Assembly (NCBI RefSeq): GCF_014932895.1
Contig: NZ_JACYOF010000002.1
Coordinates: 930,001 to 994,000 of the forward strand
Length of the DNA: 64,000 bases
DNA from: Bacillus thuringiensis
GTDB taxonomy: Bacteria; Bacillota; Bacilli; Bacillales; Bacillaceae_G
Direction: 5' to 3'
Shown: piece by piece, positions 19,775-28,193 of the stretch
Layout: each line of letters opens with the position of its first letter
Numbering within the stretch: position 1 is the stretch's first letter
Translations under genes and position numbers: made by a program
Notes under the pieces: generated by a model
Told to the model about the DNA's origin: nothing
The model's database searches: none
What the model saw: the letters and a program-made list of their open reading frames with translations, nothing else

Positions 19775-20023
19775 ACGAGCAATGTAACCCTTTTCACAAT
19801 TTGTACATAATGAAAGAAACATTATTTGAACTTTCCAAAAAAATGTTGACTTTTCTTAATTTCCAGCGAGAAATAGTAGACACCACAGCGCTTTGCGACG
19901 TAAGATGGATATATAGTGAACTTTCCATCTATGGTGGTCTCACCCAGTCTAACCTCTTATTTCTGCATATTAAAAACGGAAATACAGATAGATACAAAAA
20001 AAATTATTATAAGAGGTGAAATT

Positions 20024-20833
20024 ATGAGTAAACAACATTTAATCGCACTAGATTTAGACGGCACTTTATTAACAGACAACAAAATAATTTCCACTCGAAC
20101 GAAACATACAATTGCAAAAGCAAAGGAACAAGGACATATTGTCGTCATTTCAACAGGACGTCCATTCCGTGCTAGTTTTGATTATTATAAAGAACTTGGT
20201 CTTAATACACCAATCGTAAACTTTAATGGAGCATACGTGCATCACCCTCTTGATTCAAACTGGGGCACACACCACTCTCCGCTTGAGCTTTCAACAGCGC
20301 AAGAAATTGTCCGAGCTTGCTTTGATTTCGGTGTAAAGAATATATACGCTGAGGTTATGGATGATGTGTATGTTCGTGAAATTGATGAAGATAAAAAGCA
20401 TATTTTCGAATTCGGTTCTCCAAAGATTTTTACAGGGGACTTATTAAATATTTTAAACGATCATCCAACTTGCTTATTAATCGACGCACATGATGAGCAT
20501 TCCGCTGCCATTCGTCAACATTTAACAGATATGCACGCTGAAGTTATCGACCATAGAAAATGGGGTGCACCTTGGCCAATTATTGAAATTGTAAAAAGCG
20601 GATTAAATAAAGCTGTCGGATTACAAAAAATTTCAGGCCATTATAATATCCCGCAAGAGCGAATTATTGCTTTCGGTGATGAAGATAACGATTTTGAAAT
20701 GATTGAATTTGCTGGTCATGGAATCGCAATGGGTAATGCAATTCCTGAATTAAAATCACTCGCAAACCATACGACATTAACGAACGAAGAAGACGGCATT
20801 GCTCTTTATTTAGAAGAGGTTCTTGAGCTGTAA
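20024..20833 (+). CDS. yitU: Cof-type HAD-IIB sugar phosphatase family protein
   Basis: A 269-residue HAD hydrolase. Motif I is DLDGTLL (residues 8-14), motif II STGRP, the motif III Lys is in SGLNKAVGL, and motif IV is GDEDNDFEM, followed by GHGIAMGNA. The cap between motifs II and III is type IIB. Such enzymes remove phosphate from small phosphosugars or flavin precursors. The substrate here cannot be told. It is most like B. subtilis YitU and lies in the same neighbourhood as yitT. AGAGGTG lies before ATG 20024. Confidence 0.8.
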   Translation: MSKQHLIALDLDGTLLTDNKIISTRTKHTIAKAKEQGHIVVISTGRPFRASFDYYKELGLNTPIVNFNGAYVHHPLDSNWGTHHSPLELSTAQEIVRACFDFGVKNIYAEVMDDVYVREIDEDKKHIFEFGSPKIFTGDLLNILNDHPTCLLIDAHDEHSAAIRQHLTDMHAEVIDHRKWGAPWPIIEIVKSGLNKAVGLQKISGHYNIPQERIIAFGDEDNDFEMIEFAGHGIAMGNAIPELKSLANHTTLTNEEDGIALYLEEVLEL

Positions 20834-20937
20834 TCTAAAAATTCCCTACTTATAGTTTCTCGCAAAACGCTCATACTATGATTAGACGCGAAAAAAGTGC
20901 GTCAATTGTTTTCAGCTAAATAAGGGAGGTTTTTCGA

Positions 20938-21078
20938 ATGGGTAAAAAGAACAAATCAAAACGTTTTATCCAGCAAGGAGCCGATGCTGTTATGAAGCAT
21001 GATGCAAGATTCCCGTACAGAGGTACATTAGCTGAGGCAGAAAAAGCAAGAAACAACTCTTCTCTTGGAGGGGTCTAA
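20938..21078 (+). CDS. Small basic hypothetical protein
   Basis: 46 residues: a lysine-rich start MGKKNKSKRF, then DARFPYRGTLAEAEKARNN and SSLGGV. No membrane segment. AGGGAGG lies 8 bases before ATG 20938. The stop is 3 bases before the DUF3813-like gene, so they form an operon. Its small basic make-up recalls minor spore proteins, but I do not recognise the family. Confidence 0.65.
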   Translation: MGKKNKSKRFIQQGADAVMKHDARFPYRGTLAEAEKARNNSSLGGV

Positions 21079-21081
21079 ATA

Positions 21082-21279
21082 ATGGGGAACTTATTATTCC
21101 AACAAGCTAGAGATGCTGTTGCAAATGCCGTTTCTTGTTCAAGTGGCGCTGAGCAACAAGAACTCGTTTATAGAGCGAAAAACGCTTTGCACTCTGCTTA
21201 CGCAAACTCTTCAACTGCTGAAAAAGTTCAGCTACGTGAAATGCAGGAGCAATTGCAAAACATTACGAATTTGCATTAA
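21082..21279 (+). CDS. DUF3813-like small protein
   Basis: 65 residues, MGNLLFQQARDAVANAV..., all predicted helical, with alternating Ala/Ser and charged residues. It resembles the DUF3813 family of bacilli. GGAGGGG lies in the end of the preceding gene. It is followed at once by a strong terminator. Function unknown. Confidence 0.68.
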   Translation: MGNLLFQQARDAVANAVSCSSGAEQQELVYRAKNALHSAYANSSTAEKVQLREMQEQLQNITNLH

Positions 21280-21307
21280 AAAAGAGGACCAGCTTTGGTC
21301 CTCTTTA
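21279..21307. terminator. Bidirectional terminator
   Basis: AAAGAGGACCA / TGGTCCTCTTT with loop GCTT, between the DUF3813-like gene and yitT. It serves both. Confidence 0.88.
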
Positions 21308-22162
21308 ATCTTTTCGAAACAATCCAAACACCCCAACCGTTTGCAGTATATTTGTAAATGCGCCTGGATCCACTTGTTTAATAATCCTCTCTAATTCATA
21401 CAACTCATAACGGGTAATAACCATCATTAACATTTCTTTATTTTCATTTGTATAAGCACCTGTTGCAGGTATAGTCGTAATCCCTCTCACTAATCGTGAG
21501 TGAATTGCCTTTCGTACGTCTGCCCCATTCCTCGTAACAATTAACGCTGTGATTTTTACATGACGAGTATGGATGGCATCAATAATTCTCGTTGACACAT
21601 ATAAAGTCACTAACGTATATAACGCTTTTTCCCACCCATATACATAACCCGCAGCGATAATGATAATTGCATTAAAAAGAAAAAAGTATGTGCCGACAGG
21701 TTTATCTTTTATCTTAGATAAAATCATCGCAATGATATCTAAACCACCTGTAGAAGCACCCCATTTTAACGCGATCCCTACCCCAATCGCTGAAATAATC
21801 CCGCCAAAAATTGCATTTAATATAATATCATTCGAAACCGCTCGAACTGGGATAATTTCTAAAAACAAGGTCATAAATATTACGCATAGAAAACTAAAAA
21901 ACGTAAAAGCCTTCCCAACCTTTTTCCACGCTAAAATAACGACAGGAATATTAAATAAGCTAAACAACACTCCCGTAGATATATGAATAGATAAAAAGTC
22001 ACCTAATATTTGTGATAATAATTGGGACAATCCAGCAAAGCCACTCGCATACACTTTCGCTGGTGTTAAAAACAAATTCATTCCAATCGCATTTAATAAG
22101 CCTGCAATGATTACAACGATTAATTTCTTTATAAGTTCGGTATAATTCAACTTCAAATCCAT
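21305..22162 (-). CDS. yitT: YitT family membrane protein (DUF161/DUF2179)
   Basis: A 285-residue protein with five to six membrane helices in its first two thirds (the DUF161 region, including GLNAIGMNLF-like and GASTGGLDIIAM segments) and a soluble C-terminal DUF2179 domain (residues about 205-280, ending QTVGVFGLFRKD). Transport function is suspected for the family but not proven. A longer frame reaches 22348, but ATG 22162 has AAAGGTGG 7 bases upstream and starts MDLKLNYTEL like the family. Confidence 0.85.
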   Translation of the reverse strand: MDLKLNYTELIKKLIVVIIAGLLNAIGMNLFLTPAKVYASGFAGLSQLLSQILGDFLSIHISTGVLFSLFNIPVVILAWKKVGKAFTFFSFLCVIFMTLFLEIIPVRAVSNDIILNAIFGGIISAIGVGIALKWGASTGGLDIIAMILSKIKDKPVGTYFFLFNAIIIIAAGYVYGWEKALYTLVTLYVSTRIIDAIHTRHVKITALIVTRNGADVRKAIHSRLVRGITTIPATGAYTNENKEMLMMVITRYELYELERIIKQVDPGAFTNILQTVGVFGLFRKD

Positions 22163-22262
22163 TTCTAATCCACCTTTATCATTCATGAATGCACCGCTAT
22201 ACATAGTCTTTACGAAAAAGGAAATGATAAACGTACAACGTTTAGAAATGGAGTTGATACAT

Positions 22263-22394
22263 ATGCCACATACGAGTGATAACGACAAAAAAGCTCGCGA
22301 TAATAATGCAAAACGCGCACAAAAAAATGCACAAGAGCAAAAAAACATTCAGCAAGGTAAGCGTGCATATTCCAAGAAGACTGATCACCTTTGA
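22263..22394 (+). CDS. Small hydrophilic protein (DUF3941-like)
   Basis: 43 residues, highly charged and Asn/Lys/Gln-rich, from MPHTSDNDKKARDNNAKRAQ to the end YSKKTDHL. It resembles the DUF3941 family of bacilli. GGAG lies 9 bases before ATG 22263. It has its own terminator. The make-up, disordered and basic, is like small spore-associated proteins; that is only a guess. Confidence 0.65.
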   Translation: MPHTSDNDKKARDNNAKRAQKNAQEQKNIQQGKRAYSKKTDHL

Positions 22395-22401
22395 TTACAT
22401 C

Positions 22402-22434
22402 GTACATCAACAATTATGTTGATGTACTTTTTTT
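22402..22434 (+). terminator. Terminator
   Basis: GTACATCAACA / TGTTGATGTAC with loop ATTA, then TTTTTTT. Confidence 0.9.
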
Positions 22435-22523
22435 ACATTTCACAGGAAAAAACATTAAAAATTCACTTCATGTTCACTTCTATATTCTACAATAGCGATA
22501 ACATATTCGGATGAGGTGTTAGC

Positions 22524-23381
22524 ATGAGAGGGAAACATATTTTCATTATTACTGCACTAATAAGTATATTAATGCTATCTGCTTGTGGACAAAAAAATGG
22601 CTCAGCTACAGTCGCTACAGCAACAGACTCAACCATTACGAAGAGCGACTTCGAAAAGCAGTTAAAAGATCGTTACGGAAAAGACATGCTATATGAAATG
22701 ATGGCACAAGACGTTATCACGAAAAAATATAAAGTATCTGACGATGATGTAAATAAAGAAGTACAAAAAGCGAAAAATCAATATGGAGACCAATTCAAAG
22801 CAGTACTAGAAAACAATCGTTTAAAAGATGAAGCTGATTTCAAAAATCAAATTAAGTTCAAACTCGCTATAAAAGAAGCGATTAAGAAAAGTGTTACAGA
22901 AAAAGACGTGAAAGACCACTATAAACCAGAAATTCAAGCGAGTCACATTTTAGTCAGTGACGAAAATGAAGCGAAAGAAATAAAGAAAAAACTAGACGCT
23001 GGTGCTTCCTTTGAAGAATTAGCAAAACAAGAATCGCAAGATCTACTATCAAAAGATAAAGGTGGAGACCTCGGATACTTCGCGTCAGGTACAATGGCAC
23101 CTGAATTTGAAGCAGCTGCCTATAAACTAAAGGTTGGAGAAATCAGCAATCCCGTTAAATCACCAAACGGTTATCACATTATTAAATTAACTGGTAAAAA
23201 AGATTTAAAACCTTACAATGAAGTGAAAGACTCTATACGTAAACGATTAGAAGAAGAGCGCATTACAGACCCTTCCTTCAGTCAAAAATTATTACAAGAT
23301 GAGTTAAAAAAGGCAAATATTAAAATAAATGACAGTGATTTGAAAGATACATTTACTCTTGTGTCTGAGCCAGTGAACTAA
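22524..23381 (+). CDS. prsA: PrsA foldase lipoprotein (peptidyl-prolyl isomerase)
   Basis: A 285-residue lipoprotein that helps exported proteins fold outside the membrane. The signal peptide ends in the lipobox LSACG (Cys21). A parvulin PpiC domain runs from about residue 133 to 225: IQASHILVSDENEAKEI, then GGDLGYFASGTMAPEFEAAA and PNGYHIIKL. Flanking helical N and C regions match PrsA. B. cereus group genomes hold several prsA paralogues, and which one this is cannot be set from sequence alone. GAGGTG precedes ATG 22524. Single gene with its own terminator. Confidence 0.93.
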   Translation: MRGKHIFIITALISILMLSACGQKNGSATVATATDSTITKSDFEKQLKDRYGKDMLYEMMAQDVITKKYKVSDDDVNKEVQKAKNQYGDQFKAVLENNRLKDEADFKNQIKFKLAIKEAIKKSVTEKDVKDHYKPEIQASHILVSDENEAKEIKKKLDAGASFEELAKQESQDLLSKDKGGDLGYFASGTMAPEFEAAAYKLKVGEISNPVKSPNGYHIIKLTGKKDLKPYNEVKDSIRKRLEEERITDPSFSQKLLQDELKKANIKINDSDLKDTFTLVSEPVN

Positions 23382-23426
23382 AAAAGCACCGCCTTATTTT
23401 TATAAAAAGTAAGGCGGTGCTTTTTA
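23381..23426. terminator. Bidirectional terminator between prsA and cvfB
   Basis: AAAGCACCGCCTTA / TAAGGCGGTGCTTT with an A/T-rich loop and T-runs at both ends. Confidence 0.88.
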
Positions 23427-23432
23427 TTCAAT

Positions 23433-24287
23433 TTATTTCTTAAAGTACGTCCAACCCTCTTCTTGGTAAACCTTTTCTTCTTTCATCAACTTACCAAGCG
23501 CACGCTTAAACGCAGCTTTACTCATATTGAAACGTTCTTTAATGTCTTCTGGGTAGCTCTTATCCCAAAACGGCATTGCTCCGCCTCGTTCTTCCATATA
23601 TGCATAAATTACTGTAGCATCGTCTTCCATTCCTTCTTCTTTACGAGGAAGAAGCGAAATGTTAATTGTACCGTCATCTTTTACGTCAATAATACGACCT
23701 GTTACACGCTCACCAATGCGGACTTGTTCTTTTCTTTCTGTATGGTGTAAAAATGCGCGGAAATGCTCATCTGTTAATACGAATGAACCTACTTGAAGTG
23801 AACGATACACACGTCCATTTACGTTTTTATTGCGCATAGATGGCGTTGCATCCACGACGATTTCTTGCATATCACTATCTCTTGCTGGAAGAGCAATTAA
23901 ACGATCACGATTCGTTAATTTTAACGTACAATATAATTCGTCGCCTACTTCTGGCCATACTGGCATATAAATCGGGAACTCATCGGCTGGGATTAGTATA
24001 TCTTTTGATACACCAATATCAACAAACACACCTAAACTAGGAATAACTTCTACAACCTTTACCCAATTCCAATCATGTGTTGTAATAATTGGCTCCTTCA
24101 TTGTTGCTGAAATACGATTTTGGTGATCAAGGTATAAGAATACATCAATTGTATCGCCTTCTTCAATTTCTCCAGCTACTTCATTTTTATGTAGAAAGAT
24201 TTCTTCTTCTTCATTCCCAACCATATATCCGATTTCCGTTTCGCGTAAAACAGTTACCTGTTCAATCGATCCTAATTGCAAATACAT
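23433..24287 (-). CDS. cvfB: CvfB family S1 RNA-binding protein (YitL-like)
   Basis: 284 residues with tandem S1-like OB folds (residues about 1-215, e.g. GVFVDIGVSKDILIP and GRIIDVKDDGTINISL) and a C-terminal winged-helix part (PEDIKERFNMSKAAFKRALG). This is the layout of CvfB, an RNA-binding virulence factor of staphylococci, and of B. subtilis YitL. It probably acts in mRNA turnover or translation control. The family role comes from other species. ATG 24287 is the natural start (MYLQLGSIEQV). Confidence 0.85.
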   Translation of the reverse strand: MYLQLGSIEQVTVLRETEIGYMVGNEEEEIFLHKNEVAGEIEEGDTIDVFLYLDHQNRISATMKEPIITTHDWNWVKVVEVIPSLGVFVDIGVSKDILIPADEFPIYMPVWPEVGDELYCTLKLTNRDRLIALPARDSDMQEIVVDATPSMRNKNVNGRVYRSLQVGSFVLTDEHFRAFLHHTERKEQVRIGERVTGRIIDVKDDGTINISLLPRKEEGMEDDATVIYAYMEERGGAMPFWDKSYPEDIKERFNMSKAAFKRALGKLMKEEKVYQEEGWTYFKK

Positions 24288-24517
24288 ATTTTTTAATTCC
24301 CTTCTCTATATATAAAATTATCTTTTTTATCATTCCAAACAAAAGTTAATTATAACACGATTTTCCCTTTATTTGTCCAACTGCCCAAAATTCACTATAA
24401 TAAAATGAGGCTACATGAATATAAGTATGAAAACACTTAAGTCTAGACTCGTTTTCAGCTATACTTTAGTATGTACAGTACATAAAAAGATTAGAATTAC
24501 ATTTGGAGGTGCTAACT

Positions 24518-25009
24518 ATGGCAAAAGATAGTTCTTTTGACATCGTTTCGAAAGTAGAATTACCTGAAGTAACAAACGCAATTAACATCGCTTTAAAGGA
24601 AATCCAAAACCGATATGACTTTAAAGGAAGTAAAAGTGATATTAAATTAGAAAAAGAAGTACTTGTTTTAACTTCTGATGACGAGTTCAAACTAGAGCAA
24701 GTAAAAGACGTTCTCATTTCTAAACTTGTAAAACGTAACGTTCCAATTAAGAACTTAGATTACGGAAAAGTTGAAGCTGCGACTGGTAACACAGTTCGCC
24801 AACGCGCAACTCTGCAACAAGGTATCGATAAAGATAACGCGAAAAAAATTAACAACATCATTAAAGAAATGAAATTAAAAGTAAAAACACAAGTACAAGA
24901 TGATCAAGTACGTGTTACAGCGAAAAGCCGTGATGACTTACAAGCAGTAATCGCAGCCGTTCGTAGCGCTGACTTACCGATTGACGTACAATTTATTAAC
25001 TACCGCTAA
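24518..25009 (+). CDS. yajQ: YajQ family nucleotide-binding protein
   Basis: 163 residues starting [13 protein letters not shown] with the conserved [11 protein letters not shown] and a C-terminal [13 protein letters not shown]. Two ferredoxin-like domains are known for this family, which binds nucleotides (cyclic di-GMP in some Gram-negative species). Role in bacilli unknown. A GTG/ATG frame extends to 24503, but ATG 24518 has GGAGGTG 6 bases upstream. Single gene with its own terminator. Confidence 0.9.
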   Translation: MAKDSSFDIVSKVELPEVTNAINIALKEIQNRYDFKGSKSDIKLEKEVLVLTSDDEFKLEQVKDVLISKLVKRNVPIKNLDYGKVEAATGNTVRQRATLQQGIDKDNAKKINNIIKEMKLKVKTQVQDDQVRVTAKSRDDLQAVIAAVRSADLPIDVQFINYR

Positions 25010-25013
25010 AAAG

Positions 25014-25042
25014 AAAACTCCTCTTAATTAGAGGAGTTTTTG
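25014..25042. terminator. Terminator after yajQ
   Basis: AAAACTCCTCT / AGAGGAGTTTT with loop TAATT and T-run. Confidence 0.88.
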
Positions 25043-25048
25043 TATTTA

Positions 25049-25276
25049 TTAAGAGCAACACCATATCGCTTTATCAAATGATTTTTTCGGAATATATACT
25101 TTATCATTTTCGATTTTGTATTTTATATCGTTTCTCTTAAGGACTGCCGTATCAACAGAATGAACACTATCGCCCCACCGAACAAATTCCCCATCATCAT
25201 CGTTGTCCCCCAAATACAAACTTACAAGTACGATAAGAAGACATGAACATAGAGCGAACAACTTCTTTTTCTGCAA
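25049..25276 (-). CDS. Small exported or anchored hypothetical protein
   Basis: 75 residues. The N-terminus MQKKKLFALCSCLLIVLVSLYLG is a signal peptide or anchor. The mature part is acidic then basic (DNDDDGEF..., NDKVYIPKKSF) and ends WCCS with paired cysteines. I prefer TTG 25276, where AGGTG is 6 bases away, over GTG 25285, which overlaps that site. It lies 50 bases after the amylase-like gene on the same strand, so the two may be cotranscribed. Family not recognised. Confidence 0.55.
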   Translation of the reverse strand: MQKKKLFALCSCLLIVLVSLYLGDNDDDGEFVRWGDSVHSVDTAVLKRNDIKYKIENDKVYIPKKSFDKAIWCCS

Positions 25277-25327
25277 ATATCTCACCTCATCTTAAACTGC
25301 AGACGAACTACTACAGGAAAGAATTAC

Positions 25328-26623
25328 TCATTTCCGTTTCCTTTTAACCGCAATTAAAAACGCAATAAATAATACGTTCACACCGACTATTAAGGAGATG
25401 AATAACCAATTCACACCTGTTTCTTCGCTAACTTTATATACATTTGATTCTTCGCGCTTTAAAACGAGATAAAACTTCCCGTTTTCTTCTCTTATAATTT
25501 CGTCTTCTAACAATCCTCTTAACTCCTGTTTTTCACCAATTTCACTTACAGGTAAGTAAATTTTTTGTGTTTCTTTCGTATTATTAATCGCTACTACTGT
25601 TACTTCATCTTTATACTTTCGTTTTAGTATACTCATTCCATCTTTATCGTATAAAAGTTCAAACGTACCGCGCCGTAAAGATGGCCTCATTTGTCTAAGT
25701 TCACCGAGCTTTGTTATGTGCTGCATAAACTTTTCATCTGATTTAAAATCCATTAATCGTCTATTATCCGGTACACTCCCTCCATCTAATGCGATTTCAG
25801 TTCCGTAATAAAAGTTCGGAATTCCTGGTGATGTTAATATGTAAGTGAGTGCTAGTTTTAAACGAGATGGCGGATAATACATATTCTCTTTGGCGATACG
25901 TGCAAATCTTTTTGTGTCTTGATTATCTAAAAACGTAACACATTCCCCTTCTTTTTTACTCACATCATATAGCGATTTCACCGATACATCCGCTTTGGAA
26001 AACGATTCTACTATTTTTTCGTTGTATTCACTATCTTCCTTTGTCATAATACGAAAATCTTTCTTTATCCCTTGCATATCTTTTTGCACGTCATCCCAAA
26101 AAGCTCGCGGCTTTTTTTCACTATGTATTACATAACTTCCATCTAAATCAACTTCTTTTATCCACCATTTCATCGAGTCTATTACTTGTTGCTCACTTTC
26201 TTCATACGGAAATTGAAATACAACTTTCATTCCTTTTTGGTGAGCCACTTTTACAAGTTCTTTCACATCATTTTCCGTTCCAAAATGTTCATTTATTTTT
26301 TGAAAATTTCGCACGTCTAATCCATCGTACTTTCCACTTTCAAAAAGAGGAGAAAGCATAACAGTGGTAAATCCCATTTCTTTTATATAATCCAGTCTTT
26401 TTATAATTCCTCGTATATCCCCACCCTGATAACCTTCTAAATTACCAACGTCTAACTGCTTGTCATTTTTCGGTTCTCCATTATTGAAGCGATCAATCAT
26501 AATAGAATATATGACTTCGTCTCGCCACTCTCTTTTTTCGTCAGCAAAAGTATGTATTGGTACAAATAAAATGACAGCTAAACAAAAACAAATGAATAGT
26601 TCCCTAGACCGTATTTTCCTCAC
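25328..26623 (-). CDS. Membrane-anchored GH13 alpha-amylase-like protein, probably catalytically inactive
   Basis: 431 residues: signal peptide (1-27, cut near TFA-DE), a GH13 barrel region (VIYSIMIDRFNNGEP at 37-51, QGGDIRGIIKRLDYI at 66-80), a C-terminal all-beta part, then a transmembrane helix (about 402-424) and the tail KRKRK. The conserved catalytic regions are changed. Region I (DxVxNH) reads VVFQFPY. Region II (GFRxD nucleophile) reads DGSYVIHSEK. Region IV (NHD) reads FLDNQDTKRF. Only the last Asp clearly remains. I infer a carbohydrate-binding or structural role at the cell surface. A start at 26623 gives a normal signal peptide. Confidence 0.8.
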   Translation of the reverse strand: MRKIRSRELFICFCLAVILFVPIHTFADEKREWRDEVIYSIMIDRFNNGEPKNDKQLDVGNLEGYQGGDIRGIIKRLDYIKEMGFTTVMLSPLFESGKYDGLDVRNFQKINEHFGTENDVKELVKVAHQKGMKVVFQFPYEESEQQVIDSMKWWIKEVDLDGSYVIHSEKKPRAFWDDVQKDMQGIKKDFRIMTKEDSEYNEKIVESFSKADVSVKSLYDVSKKEGECVTFLDNQDTKRFARIAKENMYYPPSRLKLALTYILTSPGIPNFYYGTEIALDGGSVPDNRRLMDFKSDEKFMQHITKLGELRQMRPSLRRGTFELLYDKDGMSILKRKYKDEVTVVAINNTKETQKIYLPVSEIGEKQELRGLLEDEIIREENGKFYLVLKREESNVYKVSEETGVNWLFISLIVGVNVLFIAFLIAVKRKRK

Positions 26624-26714
26624 ACGTATCCCCCAATTTTTTAATTATAAGAATATTATACCAATTATTCAAACGAATCGCATACGCTGATTTCATTCCT
26701 TCAAAAATACATCA
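26624..26714. other. Start of the divergent region upstream of amtB
   Basis: The 218-bp gap between the amylase-like gene (minus) and amtB (plus) carries two GlnR/TnrA boxes and a promoter in its amtB-side half. In this first part I see only AT-rich promoter-like sequence. Confidence 0.3.
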
Positions 26715-26731
26715 TGTTAGATTTCATTACA
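26715..26731. promoter_or_regulatory. GlnR/TnrA box, upstream site
   Basis: TGTTAGATTTCATTACA fits TGTNA-N7-TNACA and differs from the 17-base TnrA consensus at one position. It lies centred about 72 bases before the predicted amtB start site. Confidence 0.65.
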
Positions 26732-26759
26732 TATATTATAAAATTATCTAAAAATTCAG

Positions 26760-26788
26760 TTGATTTTTATTTTAATTTCGAATATGAT
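26760..26788 (+). promoter_or_regulatory. Sigma-A promoter of amtB
   Basis: -35 TTGATT (26760-26765), 17-bp spacer, -10 TATGAT (26783-26788). Transcription should begin near 26795. Confidence 0.65.
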
Positions 26789-26807
26789 ATGAAACATAAC
26801 AAAACAA

Positions 26808-26824
26808 TGTAATATTTTCTAACA
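26808..26824. promoter_or_regulatory. GlnR/TnrA box, downstream site
   Basis: TGTAATATTTTCTAACA matches the TnrA/GlnR consensus at every fixed position. It sits downstream of the predicted start site, where binding should block transcription. Confidence 0.72.
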
Positions 26825-26841
26825 TTACAGGAGGGGATTGC

Positions 26842-28077
26842 ATGAATACGGGAGATACGGTTTTTATGTTTGTAACGACAGTAATGGTCATGTTAATGAC
26901 ACCAGGATTGGCACTTTTTTACGGAGGCATGGTTCGCAGTAAAAATGTACTGAGCACAACAATGCATAGCTACAGCGCAATGGCTATCATCTCAGTTCAG
27001 TGGATTGTGATCGGTTATTCTTTATCATTCGGACCAGATTGGCACGGACTTATAGGCAATCTCGATTGGTTCGGCTTAAACGGAGTTACCTACGCACCAA
27101 ATCCAAACTACTCATCTACTATTCCTCACAACTTATTTATGATGTTCCAACTTATGTTCGCTATTTTAACTCCCGCTCTAATTTCAGGTGCATTCGCTGA
27201 AAGAATGCGATTTTCTGCCTTTCTCATTTTTATCCTTCTTTGGACAACAATCGTTTACAATCCTGTCGCTCATTGGGTATGGGGCGTTGGCGGATGGCTA
27301 AGAGAACTTGGTGCACTAGACTTCGCCGGCGGAAATGTCGTTCATATCACTTCCGGTGTTGCTGGTCTTGTATTAGCTATTTTCCTTGGAAAACGAAAAA
27401 ACATAAGCGGCACCTCTCCTCACCATTTACCATTTACGATGTTAGGCGCCGGTCTACTATGGTTCGGCTGGTTCGGTTTTAACGTCGGGAGTGCATTATC
27501 CTTAAACGACGTAGCTTTAACTGCATTTATTAATACAAATATAGCCGCTGCTGCCTCCGCTCTAACTTGGATGCTATCTGAATGGTTCTTCCAATCAAAA
27601 CCGACTGCGATGGGAGCTGCTTGCGGGGTTGTTTCTGGGTTAGTCGCAATTACGCCAGCTTGCGGATTTGTTACCCCCTTCTCCGCTCTTCTTATCGGAG
27701 CAATTGGCGGTATATTATGCTTCGGTGCTGTCTTTTTCTTAAAAACGAAATTCGGGTACGACGATACACTAGATGCCTTTGGGTGCCACGGCATCGGAGG
27801 AACTTGGGGTGGCATTGCAACAGGTCTTTTCGCAACTACCGCTGTAAACGGTGATGGAGCTAACGGTTTGTTTTACGGAAACGCCGCTTTACTGTTTAAA
27901 CAACTTGTAGCAATTGGAGCAACATATACATTTACAATCATCATGACGTACGCCATTATTAAAGCAATTAACTTTTTCCTCCCTGTTCGGGTAGATGAGC
28001 ACGAGGAACACGTGGGGCTTGATATTTCAATGCATGGTGAGAAAGCTTATGGATATGTAGAAAAATCCGCAAATTAA
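26842..28077 (+). CDS. amtB: Ammonium transporter AmtB
   Basis: A 411-residue membrane channel with 11 helices that passes ammonium/ammonia into the cell. Family marks: TPGLALFYGGMVRSKNVLST (helix 1), FAGGNVVHITSGVAGL with the first pore His, and DAFGCHGIGGTWGG with the second pore His. GGAGGGG lies before ATG 26842. In many bacteria a P-II gene (glnK) follows; here a terminator follows directly and no P-II gene is in the window. Two GlnR/TnrA boxes indicate nitrogen control. Confidence 0.95.
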   Translation: MNTGDTVFMFVTTVMVMLMTPGLALFYGGMVRSKNVLSTTMHSYSAMAIISVQWIVIGYSLSFGPDWHGLIGNLDWFGLNGVTYAPNPNYSSTIPHNLFMMFQLMFAILTPALISGAFAERMRFSAFLIFILLWTTIVYNPVAHWVWGVGGWLRELGALDFAGGNVVHITSGVAGLVLAIFLGKRKNISGTSPHHLPFTMLGAGLLWFGWFGFNVGSALSLNDVALTAFINTNIAAAASALTWMLSEWFFQSKPTAMGAACGVVSGLVAITPACGFVTPFSALLIGAIGGILCFGAVFFLKTKFGYDDTLDAFGCHGIGGTWGGIATGLFATTAVNGDGANGLFYGNAALLFKQLVAIGATYTFTIIMTYAIIKAINFFLPVRVDEHEEHVGLDISMHGEKAYGYVEKSAN

Positions 28078-28081
28078 AACG

Positions 28082-28121
28082 AAAAAGGTGTACTCCGTTC
28101 TAACACGGGGTACACCTTTTT
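28082..28121 (+). terminator. Terminator after amtB
   Basis: AAAAAGGTGTAC / GTACACCTTTTT around a 16-base loop, with T-run. Confidence 0.88.
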
Positions 28122-28193
28122 CGTATATTCATAAGGATACAATTATTCCAAACTATTGGTATATAAATATTTTTATCTATTCATATAAATATC

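Larger units (their letters stand above)
19533..20023. other. Intergenic region with a leader-like unit upstream of yjzC
   Basis: About 490 bases between yjzC (minus) and the HAD gene (plus). It holds the hairpin terminator at 19685-19719 and a short ORF at 19748-19774 (both minus strand), annotated separately. A possible -10 TATACT for yjzC lies just upstream of its start, near 19570. The plus-strand half, 19800-20010, should hold the HAD promoter, but no clear -35/-10 pair was found. Confidence 0.4.

Noticed and set aside
19801..20019. Frame starting upstream of the HAD phosphatase, and an in-frame N-terminal extension of that gene
   Set aside because: The HAD motif I starts 8 residues after ATG 20024, which has its own AGAGGTG site; the extension has none.
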